From contig NZ_LUAX01000002.1 of assembly GCF_001695575.1 (NCBI RefSeq), positions 124,001 through 188,000 of the forward strand: 64,000 nucleotides of DNA, given 5' to 3'. The DNA is from Vibrio europaeus (GTDB taxonomy: Bacteria > Pseudomonadota > Gammaproteobacteria > Enterobacterales > Vibrionaceae). How positions within the stretch are numbered: position 1 is the first letter of the stretch; every line of letters starts with the position of its first letter. Positions 9,391 to 19,421 of this stretch are shown piece after piece. The notes beneath the pieces are model-generated. The model had not been told where the DNA came from. It worked only from the letters and a program-made list of their open reading frames with translations, and did no database searches. A program made the translations under genes and the position numbers.

Positions 9391-10476
9391 ATGAGCTACA
9401 TGAAAGCTGCGACGGCGTTTATTAATCTCGAAGCGTTAGAGCACAACCTAAAACAGATTAAACAGCAAGCCCCAAACAGCAAAGTGATGGCAGTGGTGAA
9501 GGCCAATAGCTATGGTCATGGCCTGCGCCACATTGCTAAGAATGCCAAAGGCGCGGATGCATTTGGCGTTGCTCGTATTGAAGAAGCGCTTCAGCTAAGA
9601 GCATGCGGTGTGGTTAAGCCCATTTTATTGCTTGAGGGTTTTTACTCTCAAGGCGACCTGCCTGTTCTGGTTACCAACAACATTCAAACTGTGGTTCACT
9701 GCGAAGAGCAGTTACAAGCGCTAGAACAAGCTGAACTTGAGATGACGGTGGTTGTTTGGCTCAAGATTGATAGCGGAATGCATCGTCTGGGTGTCAGGCC
9801 AGAGCAGTACACAGAGTTTGTCACTCGCTTAAAAGCGTGTCGCAATGTGGCTAAGCCGCTACGTTACATGAGCCATTTTGGTTGTGCTGATGAGCTAGAT
9901 AGAGTGACCACCAATGAGCAAACAGAACAGTTCCTAACTCTGACCGAAGGGTGTGAAGGGGAGCGTTCATTAGCCGCATCGGCTGGACTGCTTGCTTGGC
10001 CTGATAGCCAGTTGGATTGGGTACGTCCTGGGATCATAATGTATGGCGTATCGCCGTTTAATGACAAAACCGCTGAGCAGATGGGCTATCAACCTGTAAT
10101 GACACTGAAGTCGCATCTAATTGCGGTGCGTGATGTAAAAGCGGGTGAAAGTGTCGGTTATGGCGGAATTTGGACTAGTGAACGCGATACGAAAGTTGGT
10201 GTGATTGCGATTGGCTACGGTGATGGTTACCCAAGAACGGCACCAAATGGCACGCCCGTGTTGGTCAATGGACGCAAAGTGCCGATTGCAGGCCGAGTTT
10301 CAATGGACATGCTTACCGTTGATTTGGGGGCTGATGCACAAGATAAAGTAGGCGATGAAGCGATACTATGGGGCAAAGACCTCCCCGCAGAAGAAGTGGC
10401 GTGCCATATAGGTACTATTGCTTACGAACTGGTGACTAAGTTAACGTCACGCGTTGATATGGAATATTCCAACTGA
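9391..10476 (+). CDS. alr: Alanine racemase
   Basis: 361 residues. It converts L- to D-alanine with PLP for peptidoglycan. The PLP lysine is K37 in [10 protein letters not shown], and the second catalytic base is Y257 in VGYGGIW. The start at 9391 is used; the in-frame ATG at 9400 ([10 protein letters not shown]) aligns better with shorter relatives and is a real alternative, since neither has a strong ribosome site. It lies 3 bases after dnaB and 2 bases before the next gene, so the three are likely co-transcribed. Confidence 0.96.
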   Translation: MSYMKAATAFINLEALEHNLKQIKQQAPNSKVMAVVKANSYGHGLRHIAKNAKGADAFGVARIEEALQLRACGVVKPILLLEGFYSQGDLPVLVTNNIQTVVHCEEQLQALEQAELEMTVVVWLKIDSGMHRLGVRPEQYTEFVTRLKACRNVAKPLRYMSHFGCADELDRVTTNEQTEQFLTLTEGCEGERSLAASAGLLAWPDSQLDWVRPGIIMYGVSPFNDKTAEQMGYQPVMTLKSHLIAVRDVKAGESVGYGGIWTSERDTKVGVIAIGYGDGYPRTAPNGTPVLVNGRKVPIAGRVSMDMLTVDLGADAQDKVGDEAILWGKDLPAEEVACHIGTIAYELVTKLTSRVDMEYSN

Positions 10477-10478
10477 CT

Positions 10479-11654
10479 ATGTACCATAAAATCACGACAG
10501 TGCTGGCCTTAAGTGCCAGCCTTTTTGTCTCAAGCCCTGCATTAAGTGAAGAAAAAGATTCGGCTTTCCTGCCGTTTTACTTCAGTACTGAAACTTTAGG
10601 TAATACCGTTGGTATTGCAGGAGTTGCAAAAGGAGTAGGGCAACCACAAGCTGCCTTGTTTGGTGCGGCTTTGTACACAGATAAGCAAAGCTATGTGACG
10701 TTTCTTTCGGCTTTTAACTACGCACTGACTGATCAGCTACTAGTTAGCTCCCAGCTGTATAAAGCGCAATTTAATCAAAACCCTTACTATATCGGTGATC
10801 AAGGTAACAACGATTCAGTCGCAAGTGATAAGACGGTTACTAATGGCTTAGAGCAAAACTACGAGGTAGAGTTTAAGTATTTATTGCCATGGGGTAATGT
10901 TGCACAGAATGGTTTGCTTGGCGTCTTTCAGCCTATTCGTGATGTCAGCTTTGCCTCACCAATTGAGTCTGGTGTGAGCTCCATTAGCCTGACGCCTTTC
11001 TATTCCTCTCGCCGTCTAGACATCAACAACACCACTGAAAAATCGACCGGATTTGAACTGATCCTTGATTGGGATAACCGTGACAGCGTGCGTAACCCAA
11101 CAAAAGGCTCACACACAGCGCTGACGACAACAGTGGGTGCTCATAGTTGGCAAAGCGAAGACCGTTGGACCAAGGTTGAGTTTCAAAACAGCCAATACTT
11201 TGCGTTAGGCCCGCTCGGTGAGTTATTTGATCAACAAGTTCTTGCGTTTGATTTTTACACCGCTGATACCCCCAACTGGAACAACGAAAGGCCACCAGAG
11301 CAGGAGCAGGTAAGCTTAGGTGGATTATATCGATTACGCGGTTACACCAGTGGGAGATTTCACGGACGAAGTGCGGTGCATTATTCCGCTGAGTATCGGG
11401 TGATCCCTGAGTGGCAACCTCTCGATGAGATCCCACTGCTCAATTACTACGACTTACCGTGGTGGCAATGGGTATTTTTTGCCGAAGCAGGTCGAGTGGC
11501 CGATCAATACGATCTTAAGACACTGCATAGAGATATGAAATGGAATCTAGGTGGAGCGGTTCGTTTCCAGGTGGAAGGAATCGTTGTGCGTGCAGAGTAC
11601 GCACAAGGTGCTGATGAAGGCACTTTCAGAGTGATGATTAATCAGCCTTTCTAG
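10479..11654 (+). CDS. BamA/TamA-type outer-membrane barrel protein without POTRA domains
   Basis: 391 residues. A signal peptide (about residues 1-23, ending PALS-EEK) is followed by a C-terminal bacterial surface antigen type barrel. Features include the segment FELILDWDNRDSVRNPTKGS, typical of this fold, the lid-lock-like motif LRGYTSGRFHG, and the terminal MINQPF. There is no room for POTRA domains between signal and barrel, so it is unlikely to act as a general assembly factor like BamA or TamA. Function is unknown. It starts 2 bases after alr and ends at its own terminator. Confidence 0.75.
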   Translation: MYHKITTVLALSASLFVSSPALSEEKDSAFLPFYFSTETLGNTVGIAGVAKGVGQPQAALFGAALYTDKQSYVTFLSAFNYALTDQLLVSSQLYKAQFNQNPYYIGDQGNNDSVASDKTVTNGLEQNYEVEFKYLLPWGNVAQNGLLGVFQPIRDVSFASPIESGVSSISLTPFYSSRRLDINNTTEKSTGFELILDWDNRDSVRNPTKGSHTALTTTVGAHSWQSEDRWTKVEFQNSQYFALGPLGELFDQQVLAFDFYTADTPNWNNERPPEQEQVSLGGLYRLRGYTSGRFHGRSAVHYSAEYRVIPEWQPLDEIPLLNYYDLPWWQWVFFAEAGRVADQYDLKTLHRDMKWNLGGAVRFQVEGIVVRAEYAQGADEGTFRVMINQPF

Positions 11655-11679
11655 CCGGATCATTCATCACTTTTTAGGC

Positions 11680-11714
11680 AAGGGGCGGTTAACGGAATGC
11701 CCCTTTCTATTTTC
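11680..11714 (+). terminator. Terminator after the dnaB-alr-OMP unit
   Basis: AAGGGGC (11680-11686) pairs with GCCCCTT (11699-11705), followed by a T-rich run. It lies between convergent genes. Confidence 0.7.
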
Positions 11715-11723
11715 TTCGCTTAG

Positions 11724-12374
11724 TTAAGCTTCTTTTTTAAACTGTCGTAGGTAGCGATAAACAGTATCAGGGGAGATTTCAATCTCTTGTGCCGCTATCG
11801 AGACAGCATCTTTGACGTTAAATAATCCTTCACTATACATTTTACGGACGATTTCTTTGGTGCGTTTCGCTTTGGTTAGCCCCATGCTGTCGACCTGTGA
11901 CTTAAACTTAGAAATCGATGTGGTCAACATATCATTGGCACTCGGAGAAAAGACTTCCGGTGATTCGGTAATGGCATCAAAAGAAACCCCGGCAGGTAGC
12001 ATAGAGCTAATCACTGAATGCATTGGGGCATCCATGTTTGTGTTGATACATAGCATAGCTATAGGGGTGGCGTTGTCGTTAGAAACAATGGTGGTGACTG
12101 AACGAATCATCTTTCCGCAAATTGAGCGAGTAAAGTAAGGCTCGGTGACTTGGTTACCGTCTTTAAGTTTTTCTATCGCAAGGTTAGTAATTGGAGCACC
12201 AACAGAACGCCCAGTCACATGGCCATTGGCTATTTTGACTATCGATGGGTTGTCGATATCTAGTGAATGCAGTGCCACTTCAGTGTGTTCACCGTACATT
12301 GCCGCAATGCCATCAACAATGTTGTAAGTAGAGCGGATAATGGCCTTATCTGAATCGGTAAGATTAACTAACAT
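11724..12374 (-). CDS. YheO/DauR-type transcriptional regulator (PAS-like plus HTH)
   Basis: 216 residues from ATG 12374, behind GAGGA. An upstream in-frame ATG at 12398 falls inside a terminator stem and is rejected. The N-terminal part (about 5-115) is a YheO-like PAS domain (MYGEHTEVALHSLDI, GRSVGAPITN). The C-terminal 60 residues form a helix-turn-helix (AVSIAAQEIEISPDTVYRYLRQF). Relatives include DauR, which controls D-arginine catabolism, so an amino-acid ligand is plausible. It follows a desulfidase-like gene and ridA on the same strand, separated by an internal terminator, and probably regulates them. Confidence 0.85.
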   Translation of the reverse strand: MLVNLTDSDKAIIRSTYNIVDGIAAMYGEHTEVALHSLDIDNPSIVKIANGHVTGRSVGAPITNLAIEKLKDGNQVTEPYFTRSICGKMIRSVTTIVSNDNATPIAMLCINTNMDAPMHSVISSMLPAGVSFDAITESPEVFSPSANDMLTTSISKFKSQVDSMGLTKAKRTKEIVRKMYSEGLFNVKDAVSIAAQEIEISPDTVYRYLRQFKKEA

Positions 12375-12384
12375 TATGTCCTCG

Positions 12385-12413
12385 AAAAAAGCCATCACAA
12401 AAAGTGATGGCTT
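12385..12413 (-). terminator. Internal terminator between desulfidase gene and regulator
   Basis: On the minus strand AAGCCATCAC pairs with GTGATGGCTT across a 5-base loop and is followed by TTTTTT. It lies between the desulfidase stop and the regulator's ribosome site, so the regulator is reached only by read-through or from a promoter I cannot see. Confidence 0.88.
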
Positions 12414-12438
12414 AACTTAGTGATGGTTTATCATCGTA

Positions 12439-13719
12439 TTATGCAGACATAATTTCAATGATCTGGTTGTCGGTAACGTTCATTCCGAGGCTAATCATTC
12501 GACCCACATTGCGAATCGTGGTTTCAATGTTGTCAGAAATAACACCTTGGTTAGCAGCTGCGTGATTACGCATTGCCATCATTACAGATTTCACCGCAGC
12601 GGTTGTGGAGCTTCCAACTTTCATTGCACAGGTCGCTTTTGCCCCGTCACAAACCATACCTGAAGTATCACTAAGGACGTTCTGAATCGCGTAGCAGCAT
12701 TGTTCGTAAGTGCCGCCAGCAAGGTAAACCATTGCCATCGCTGTTGCCGAACTGGTCACTGTGTTACCACAAAATGCTGACAGCGGTGGATAAAACGACT
12801 TCATGTAGATGGCACCCAAGTGGCTCATCACCAATGCGCGACAGGTTTTTTCGTCATCTGCATTTTTATGCTCAGCCATAAAAACAACCGGTACGGTTGC
12901 AGCAATACCTTGGTTACCTGAGCCATAGTTACTCATCGCCGGCAGTGATGCGCCCCCCATACGAGCGTCACTCGCTGCTGAAGTGTATTTAACGATGTTT
13001 TCTGTTAGCGATGTGCCGCACATTAACTCGTCGCTATCCATTGAGCGACCAACTTGAAGGCCATATTGGTTGACCATGCCTTCTTGGGATAACGCCATAT
13101 TGAGGTTTTTCGCCTCAAGCATAAAACTAATGTCAGAGAATGAAACGTTGACTGCGAAATCATAAATTTGCTTCATTGAGATATCGACACCTTCACAGAT
13201 AGAAGCGGTTCCAGCGCAGCTAGCTTCGCTATCAACTTGCATTGCAAAAGTGATTTCACCATTCATACGCTCTTCGACAATACGCGTGTGACCACCACTG
13301 ATAATAATTTCTGACGTGTTCCCAGCGGCTGTAGCAACCGCACGGCAGAAAATAAAATCATCAGCTTCAACGCGATTAACCGTAATCAACTCTTGATCAA
13401 TAAGGTGCTGAGCTTTATCAACATCTTTTGGAGTGATATTGGCTAATACTTGTAAATCTGCGTTTGCATCCCCTGCAACATAGCCACAGGCTGCCGCAAT
13501 GTGTAGACCGATTTTACCTGTACGTGGGACGAAAACGCCCATTGAGTTTTTGTATAGGTTATCGGAAACACTGATTTCAAGAGACTCAAGTGGTTGGTTG
13601 TCAAGTCGAGCGCTAGCAACTGCAGCAGCATAGGCAGCTGAAATTGGTTCAGTACAGCCAAGAGCTGGCTTTACTACAGACTTGATGATCTCGATGTATT
13701 TGTTCCATTGCTCTGACAT
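12439..13719 (-). CDS. L-cysteine desulfidase/serine dehydratase-alpha family enzyme (UPF0597)
   Basis: 426 residues. This family carries a [4Fe-4S] cluster; archaeal and E. coli members break L-cysteine into sulfide, ammonia and pyruvate. The likely cluster cysteines are visible in GCTEP (residue 22), FCGNT, and VCDGAKATC. The ending TDNQIIEIM is typical. Substrate may be cysteine, serine or another small amino acid; the sequence alone does not decide. It lies 11 bases after ridA on the same strand, which fits because the released 2-aminoacrylate is the substrate of RidA. Confidence 0.85.
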   Translation of the reverse strand: MSEQWNKYIEIIKSVVKPALGCTEPISAAYAAAVASARLDNQPLESLEISVSDNLYKNSMGVFVPRTGKIGLHIAAACGYVAGDANADLQVLANITPKDVDKAQHLIDQELITVNRVEADDFIFCRAVATAAGNTSEIIISGGHTRIVEERMNGEITFAMQVDSEASCAGTASICEGVDISMKQIYDFAVNVSFSDISFMLEAKNLNMALSQEGMVNQYGLQVGRSMDSDELMCGTSLTENIVKYTSAASDARMGGASLPAMSNYGSGNQGIAATVPVVFMAEHKNADDEKTCRALVMSHLGAIYMKSFYPPLSAFCGNTVTSSATAMAMVYLAGGTYEQCCYAIQNVLSDTSGMVCDGAKATCAMKVGSSTTAAVKSVMMAMRNHAAANQGVISDNIETTIRNVGRMISLGMNVTDNQIIEIMSA

Positions 13720-13730
13720 AGTTTTAACCC

Positions 13731-14111
13731 TTATTTTTTGTGAGCGATTGCTTCAACTTCGACTAAGACACCCATAGGCAGGTCTTTGACCGCGAAGCAG
13801 CTACGTGCTGGGCAATCGGTTTTGAATACCTCTGCGTAGACGGCATTGAATGCTGCAAAGTCTTCAATATTGGCTAGGTAGCAAGTTGTTTTTAGCACTG
13901 TTTCAGCACAGCCACCCGCGGCTTCTAAAACAGCCACTAAGTTTTCAAGAGACTTTTTCGATTGTTCAGTAATGCCGCCTTCAACTACACCGCCAAGCGC
14001 TTTGCATACCGGTAATTGACCAGAGGTAAAAATGAGGTTTTCAAATGTCGTACCGTGTGAGTAAGGGCCGATGGCTTCAGGTGCACTTGGTGCTGTCACT
14101 AATGATTTCAT
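13731..14111 (-). CDS. ridA: RidA family enamine/imine deaminase
   Basis: 126 residues, the standard RidA length. It hydrolyses reactive 2-aminoacrylate and related enamines to keto acids and ammonia, protecting PLP enzymes. Visible features are the start with [18 protein letters not shown], and the catalytic arginine in CPARSCFAV, followed by VLVEVEAIA. It is the first gene of a minus-strand unit with the desulfidase-like enzyme, which would generate its substrate. A second RidA elsewhere in the genome may exist, so this could be a dedicated paralogue. Confidence 0.92.
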   Translation of the reverse strand: MKSLVTAPSAPEAIGPYSHGTTFENLIFTSGQLPVCKALGGVVEGGITEQSKKSLENLVAVLEAAGGCAETVLKTTCYLANIEDFAAFNAVYAEVFKTDCPARSCFAVKDLPMGVLVEVEAIAHKK

Positions 14112-14156
14112 ACTTGTTCCTAAATTTGGTATTACACAATACCTTTATCTTGTTTG

Positions 14157-14187
14157 TGCAAATAATATTGCAAATTTAGTTGCATTT
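14157..14187. promoter_or_regulatory. Candidate operator with repeated TGCAAAT half-sites
   Basis: TGCAAAT occurs at 14157 and 14169, and its inverted relative TGCATTT at 14181, all between the divergent ridA and azlC genes. A related TGCATAT occurs at 14292, near the azlC start. Even 12-base spacing suggests a binding site for a dimeric or oligomeric regulator, perhaps the adjacent YheO-type protein. This is inference from pattern and position only. Confidence 0.35.
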
Positions 14188-14319
14188 AACAAGCCTGTAA
14201 AATTGACTTGCGTCAAACTAACCCTGTGAATTCCCTTTTACTAGTTGGGTTTGTTGTATTTTTTGATCTTGATTATCTTTTCAAATAATTTTGCATATTT
14301 GGTGTTGAAAGATTGTTTA

Positions 14320-15093
14320 ATGTCGAATATATTTGCTCAAAACTTACACAGAGACACTGTTATGAAAGGTAAATTAATCAAAGCGGGTTTGACCTCGATT
14401 GCTCCACTTTGCTTAGGAGCATTCCCATTTTCATTTATCGTTGGCGCACTGAGTATTCAATCCGGAATGGATGTCGTACAAAGTACTTTATGGTCTTTTA
14501 CGGTGTTTGCAGGCTCCGCCCAAATGGTGGCGTTAGGGCTATTGCAAAATGGTGCGAGTATTGCCGTGATAGCGTTGACCACTTTTATTATCAATTTACG
14601 CCATGTGCTCTATAGCGCTTCTTTGTCTGAGCATGTCAAACAATACCCACTGCATATCCGTTTCTTAATGTCTTATGGGTTAACGGATGAAGTGTATGCG
14701 TCAAGCATTACTGAAATGAAAAAAGAGAAAGAAGGTCGACATTGGTTTTACCTAGCGGTGATGGGGGGCTTTTGGGCTAACTGGGTGCTGGCGAACTGTG
14801 CAGGTGCACTCATTGGTGCCTCTTTCCCTGATATTGCCAACTACGGATTAGAGTTTGCGATGGTTGCTGCCTTTATCGCGATTGTTATTCCACAAGTGAA
14901 AAGCCGCGAGTGTATTGTCGCCGCGCTTGTTGCGACGTTTGCGGGTATCTTGCTGTCTGGTTTACCTCACTCATTAGGTCTTGTTATCGCCGCCGCGCTA
15001 GGTGTATTCGCTGGCTATCAAATGGACCTATCTACTGAGAAGCAGCAACTTGAATCTGAAACTACATTGAAAGCACAAACTGAGGGCGCATAA
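14320..15093 (+). CDS. azlC: AzlC family amino acid exporter, large subunit
   Basis: 257 residues from ATG 14320; ATG 14362 (MKGKLIKAGL) has a slightly better ribosome site and is an alternative, while the frame further upstream is A/T-rich and unlikely. AzlC with AzlD exports branched-chain or related amino acids across the inner membrane. Family marks include the early motif GAFPFSFIVG, FAGSAQMVALGLL, NLRHVLYSASL and several hydrophobic helices. It is followed by azlD after one base. Divergent from ridA and the desulfidase-like gene, suggesting joint control of an amino-acid stress response. Confidence 0.9.
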   Translation: MSNIFAQNLHRDTVMKGKLIKAGLTSIAPLCLGAFPFSFIVGALSIQSGMDVVQSTLWSFTVFAGSAQMVALGLLQNGASIAVIALTTFIINLRHVLYSASLSEHVKQYPLHIRFLMSYGLTDEVYASSITEMKKEKEGRHWFYLAVMGGFWANWVLANCAGALIGASFPDIANYGLEFAMVAAFIAIVIPQVKSRECIVAALVATFAGILLSGLPHSLGLVIAAALGVFAGYQMDLSTEKQQLESETTLKAQTEGA

Positions 15094-15094
15094 C

Positions 15095-15415
15095 ATGGAA
15101 ACATCAACGTTCATTTTACTGACAGTGTCTATGGCGATTGTGACTGTCGCGATTCGCTTTAGTGTGATTGCCTTTGCGGGTTCATTTGAAATGTCGCCGC
15201 GCTTAAAGAAAACGCTGCGCTTTGTTCCTGTCACCGTGTTGCCTGCCATTATTGCGCTAGAGATTCTGGGTACAGGATCCGAGATTGCCTTTAACCTGGA
15301 AAACCCTAAAGTATTGGCTGCCATCGTATGTACTCTAGTTAGCCTAAGATTCGACCTTGTTTGGGTCGTGGTGAGTGGCGTCGCCTCACTACTTTTATTC
15401 CAAGCGATTCTATAG
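15095..15415 (+). CDS. azlD: AzlD family amino acid exporter, small subunit
   Basis: 106 residues with four hydrophobic segments. The motif AIRFSVIAF and RFVPVTVLPAIIALE are typical of AzlD. It forms a two-component carrier with AzlC, with the genes separated by a single base. A terminator follows. Confidence 0.9.
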   Translation: METSTFILLTVSMAIVTVAIRFSVIAFAGSFEMSPRLKKTLRFVPVTVLPAIIALEILGTGSEIAFNLENPKVLAAIVCTLVSLRFDLVWVVVSGVASLLLFQAIL

Positions 15416-15443
15416 CTTACTTCTAATTACTCACCCTACACCT

Positions 15444-15476
15444 AAAACGGAGCCGATGGCTCCGTTTTCTATATTT
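15444..15476 (+). terminator. Terminator of azlCD, possibly bidirectional
   Basis: AAAACGGAGCC pairs with GGCTCCGTTTT around a three-base loop, followed by CTATATTTTT. The A-run on its left could also stop the convergent yjbQ transcript. Confidence 0.92.
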
Positions 15477-15902
15477 TTAGTACTGCTCGCCTTGAAAGGT
15501 CGCGATAATTGTCCGGCTGCCGCCGTAATCGCGATGCTCTCCTAAATAGATTCCTTGCCATGTCCCGAGTGCCAGTCTGCCCTGACTAATCGGAATCATC
15601 ACACTACAGCCTAATGTCGAGGCTTTAATATGAGCTGGCATATCGTCATCCCCTTCGTAGGTGTGTTTGTAATACGGTGCGCGCTCTGGAACTGAGTGAT
15701 TGAAATGCTTTTCCATATCGTGTCTCACGGTTGGGTCAGCGTTTTCATTGATGGTTAAGCTTGCCGAGGTATGCTGAATGAATAGCTGTAATAAACCGAC
15801 AGAATAATCAGAAATCTGCGGTAATTGTTGTTCAATTTCATCGGTAATAAGATGAAAACCACGCTGCTTAGCTGGGATTTGAATGATTTTTTGAGTCCAC
15901 AT
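15477..15902 (-). CDS. yjbQ: YjbQ/UPF0047 family protein
   Basis: 141 residues, single domain. Family marks are [33 protein letters not shown] and the C-terminal ATFQGEQ. Members are annotated as secondary thiamine-phosphate synthase because some complement thiE mutants weakly; the physiological role is not settled. It is a stand-alone gene with its promoter in the 15903-16199 gap shared with pgi. Confidence 0.9.
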   Translation of the reverse strand: MWTQKIIQIPAKQRGFHLITDEIEQQLPQISDYSVGLLQLFIQHTSASLTINENADPTVRHDMEKHFNHSVPERAPYYKHTYEGDDDMPAHIKASTLGCSVMIPISQGRLALGTWQGIYLGEHRDYGGSRTIIATFQGEQY

Positions 15903-15973
15903 ATGGATGTCTGCTTACAATTTGAACTTAAGCTCTCGTTAAGCTTGCTCTAGGTTAGTGATACAATCCTAAT

Positions 15974-16057
15974 CGCTCATATGACGTTTGTTTAGTTTTG
16001 AAGCAGGGAACGTGACCTAACTCAATGTGAGTGAGAGTCGCCTACGTCATAATGTGC
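15974..16057. other. Imperfect long dyad in the yjbQ-pgi intergenic region
   Basis: TATGACGT (15980-15987) is matched by ACGTCATA (16044-16051). Pairing can extend outward with one bulge and one mismatch (CGCTCAT against ATGTGCG). Inside lies a second dyad, ACTCA-ATG-TGAGT. This could be a folded leader RNA of pgi, a small RNA, or two regulator sites. No T-run follows, so it is not a terminator. No gene is seen in 15903-16199. Confidence 0.35.
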
Positions 16058-16157
16058 GCTTGAAAAAAAATTACAAAGTCTTGTTTTGTGGCATTTTGCC
16101 CTAACATACCTAATATTATTATTTTGCTTAATCGGGGATTCCACCAGTTTTCGCTAG

Positions 16158-17852
<1,695 letters not shown>

Positions 17853-17876
17853 TAGTATTCGCGCTTGTTAGATGTA

Positions 17877-17909
17877 AAACGCCAGCCTTAGGGCTGGCGT
17901 TTTTGTTTT
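17877..17909 (+). terminator. Terminator of pgi
   Basis: AAAACGCCAGCC pairs with GGCTGGCGTTTT around a four-base loop, then TTTGTTTT. Very strong. Confidence 0.95.
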
Positions 17910-17958
17910 GGAAAGCGGGAACGCTGTGCTCCTGGATAACGGGAGCGGGCTTCGCCCT
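17907..17958. repeat. 52-bp direct repeat, copy A, ending in hairpin GGGCTTCGCCC
   Basis: It begins TTTGGAAAGCGGGAACGCTG and ends CGGGCTTCGCCCT. Copy B, 191 bases downstream, matches at 47 of 52 positions. The terminal 11 bases (17947-17957) form a hairpin, GGGC/GCCC. The segment is non-coding in the sense that no frame through it resembles a protein. Confidence 0.85.
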
Positions 17959-17971
17959 TCGAGAGAGAGGC

Positions 17972-18076
17972 TGTCATTCCATAGACTGACGAAGGAAGGA
18001 GTAGGGAATCTCATAGAGTATTCGACTTGCTTTAAGAGATCCCCAACTCACTCGTTCCTCATTCTCGAGGATGACA
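17972..18076. repeat. 105-bp imperfect palindromic element
   Basis: Two 41-base arms (17972-18012 and 18036-18076) are inverted relative to each other and match at about 29 of 41 positions, around a 23-base centre. The ends are TGTCAT and ATGACA; the inner ends GAATCTC and GAGATCC. Palindromes with ends like GTCATTCC/GGATGAC are a known kind of dispersed non-coding repeat in proteobacteria. No transposase is encoded. The transcript would fold into a long hairpin. Confidence 0.75.
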
Positions 18077-18097
18077 AATCAATTGATTTAAATAAGA

Positions 18098-18149
18098 TTT
18101 GGAAAGCGGGAACGCTGCGCTTCTGGATAACGGGATCGGACTTCGTCCT
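18098..18149. repeat. 52-bp direct repeat, copy B, ending in hairpin GGACTTCGTCC
   Basis: 47 of 52 positions match copy A. Two of the five differences are the paired third bases of the terminal hairpin (GGGC/GCCC in A, GGAC/GTCC in B), so pairing is kept. Copies A and B flank the 105-bp palindrome. Confidence 0.85.
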
Positions 18150-18193
18150 GCTAGAAAACGAGAGTTGATTTGCTGCTAACCTCAAGCAATGAT

Positions 18194-18222
18194 AGCTCTC
18201 CAGCTCTCCAGCTCTCCAGCTC
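18194..18222. repeat. Tandem array of 8-bp unit AGCTCTCC, 3.6 copies
   Basis: Three full copies and a part copy end two bases before the stop codon of the convergent TIGR03899 gene (18225). The same unit occurs in six copies at 41900, again against a stop codon. Confidence 0.9.
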
Positions 18223-18224
18223 CC

Positions 18225-19121
18225 CTAAACCGTCGTATCCACATTCGGCTGTGCGTCTGTACTGGCGGTAAATTTCTGGCTCAGTAGGGCAACCATTTGA
18301 TCGTAATATTGCATATTGGGTTTGTTGCCAAGCAATTTACATAGCTCATTGCCCGTTGGGCTGAAACGATAGTAAAGCAAGCGTACGCCTTTGCTGTGGG
18401 CTTGAAGTGACAGCTTTTTGCCTTGGTAAGTTAACGGAAGTGGAGAGTCGAGCTCAATTTCCCCGGACTCTAATTCAGTACCGTGCATTAAACCGAGTTC
18501 AAATAACACCAATAGACTAGAGTATGGCAGTTGGAAGTTGCCGACGTTGATATTGCCGGTGATGTTGCGCTTGCCAAAGCTGAAGATGCCACCTTGGGCA
18601 CGATAACCGACCAGTAACTTGCGGCTGGTATCACCGCCAAAACTACACGCAAGTGCGGCGGCGCGTTGGAGGATTTGCGCTTCTTTTGGTGTCATGTCTT
18701 GCAGGACTTTTAACGCTTTCATTGACGTTGAGCCGGGATTAGTCACTTCGCGTTTTAAGACCTGAGCCCATAGGCGTTGCATTGAGTGATTGTGGACTTC
18801 TTGCGCCATATCGAAAAAGCGGTACAGCCAGTCTTGGTCAGGATCACCTGCGGTCTCATCTTTACAAGAGATATGAGCAAGCTTAAGAATTTGTTCGAGA
18901 TTTTTCTGCCTTAGCTCTTTACGCTTACGCTCACGAACCAAAGCCCGCTCAAGCATACTTTTCTCAGGCTTTTCACTCTGCAGCAGGGCATCTAAGCCAT
19001 AGGTTTGAGCAATGTTAAGCACACGACTGGCGCTATCTTTGATGTAACTCGACTTTTTTTCGTGTCGGTTAGTTTGTTCCGATTGGTGCTCAATGATCAC
19101 CGGCTTGCTCGTCTCAGACAT
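18225..19121 (-). CDS. TIGR03899 family protein of unknown function
   Basis: 298 residues, no signal peptide or membrane segment, so probably cytoplasmic. A basic, charged stretch (ERALVRERKRKELRQKNLEQIL, about residues 57-80, likely coiled coil) precedes a domain with DWLYRFFDMAQEVHN and MQRLWAQVLKREV, as in DUF2806-type proteins. The family is common in vibrios and relatives; no function is known to me. It is a single gene, with a tandem repeat directly after its stop. Confidence 0.75.
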   Translation of the reverse strand: MSETSKPVIIEHQSEQTNRHEKKSSYIKDSASRVLNIAQTYGLDALLQSEKPEKSMLERALVRERKRKELRQKNLEQILKLAHISCKDETAGDPDQDWLYRFFDMAQEVHNHSMQRLWAQVLKREVTNPGSTSMKALKVLQDMTPKEAQILQRAAALACSFGGDTSRKLLVGYRAQGGIFSFGKRNITGNINVGNFQLPYSSLLVLFELGLMHGTELESGEIELDSPLPLTYQGKKLSLQAHSKGVRLLYYRFSPTGNELCKLLGNKPNMQYYDQMVALLSQKFTASTDAQPNVDTTV

Positions 19122-19235
19122 GCTATTTCCTTAGCCATCAGATGCTTAACGTTAAGTATTAACTGTACCTCGGAACGCATAAGCCTGCCAGAAAAAGACT
19201 GTGAGCCAGTTTATAAAAATATCGCTACCATAAAT

Positions 19236-19261
19236 GATAACAAGTTGTTAAAATTGTTATC
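19236..19261. promoter_or_regulatory. Perfect 8-bp inverted repeat upstream of a small ORF
   Basis: GATAACAA (19236-19243) and TTGTTATC (19254-19261) are exact inverted copies with a 10-base spacer, 18 bases ahead of the small ORF at 19280. The A/T-rich context and symmetry suggest an operator overlapping a promoter. It resembles Fur- or Zur-type sites only loosely. Confidence 0.45.
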
Positions 19262-19279
19262 GTTAATTTTGAGGGGCTT

Positions 19280-19384
19280 ATGAAGTATTTCAATGAGAAT
19301 AAACTGAAAAAGCACCTGTCAATTGCCCTACTGTTACTAGTTTACCTAGGTGTACTGAGCTATCTTTCTAGCTATTTGTCCTAA
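19280..19384 (+). CDS. Small single-span membrane protein (34 aa)
   Basis: ATG 19280 follows GAGGGG at short spacing. The peptide begins MKYFNENKLKKHL and continues with one hydrophobic helix (about residues 14-31), so it would be a small inner-membrane protein with a basic cytoplasmic end. I do not recognise a family. Support comes from the ribosome site, the clean amphipathic-plus-hydrophobic layout and the inverted repeat upstream. It lies between the divergently placed TIGR03899 gene and the convergent DUF3299 gene. Confidence 0.5.
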   Translation: MKYFNENKLKKHLSIALLLLVYLGVLSYLSSYLS

Positions 19385-19421
19385 GATTGGCAATTAACAG
19401 GCTGCTTATTTTTATTAACAA

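Noticed and set aside
12375..12398. Upstream ATG of the YheO-type regulator
   Set aside because: It falls in the terminator stem and lacks a ribosome site; ATG 12374 has GAGGA at proper distance.
17908..18168. Open frame of 86 codons on the plus strand after pgi
   Set aside because: It consists of the direct repeats and the palindrome, has no ribosome site or family resemblance, and starts inside the pgi terminator.
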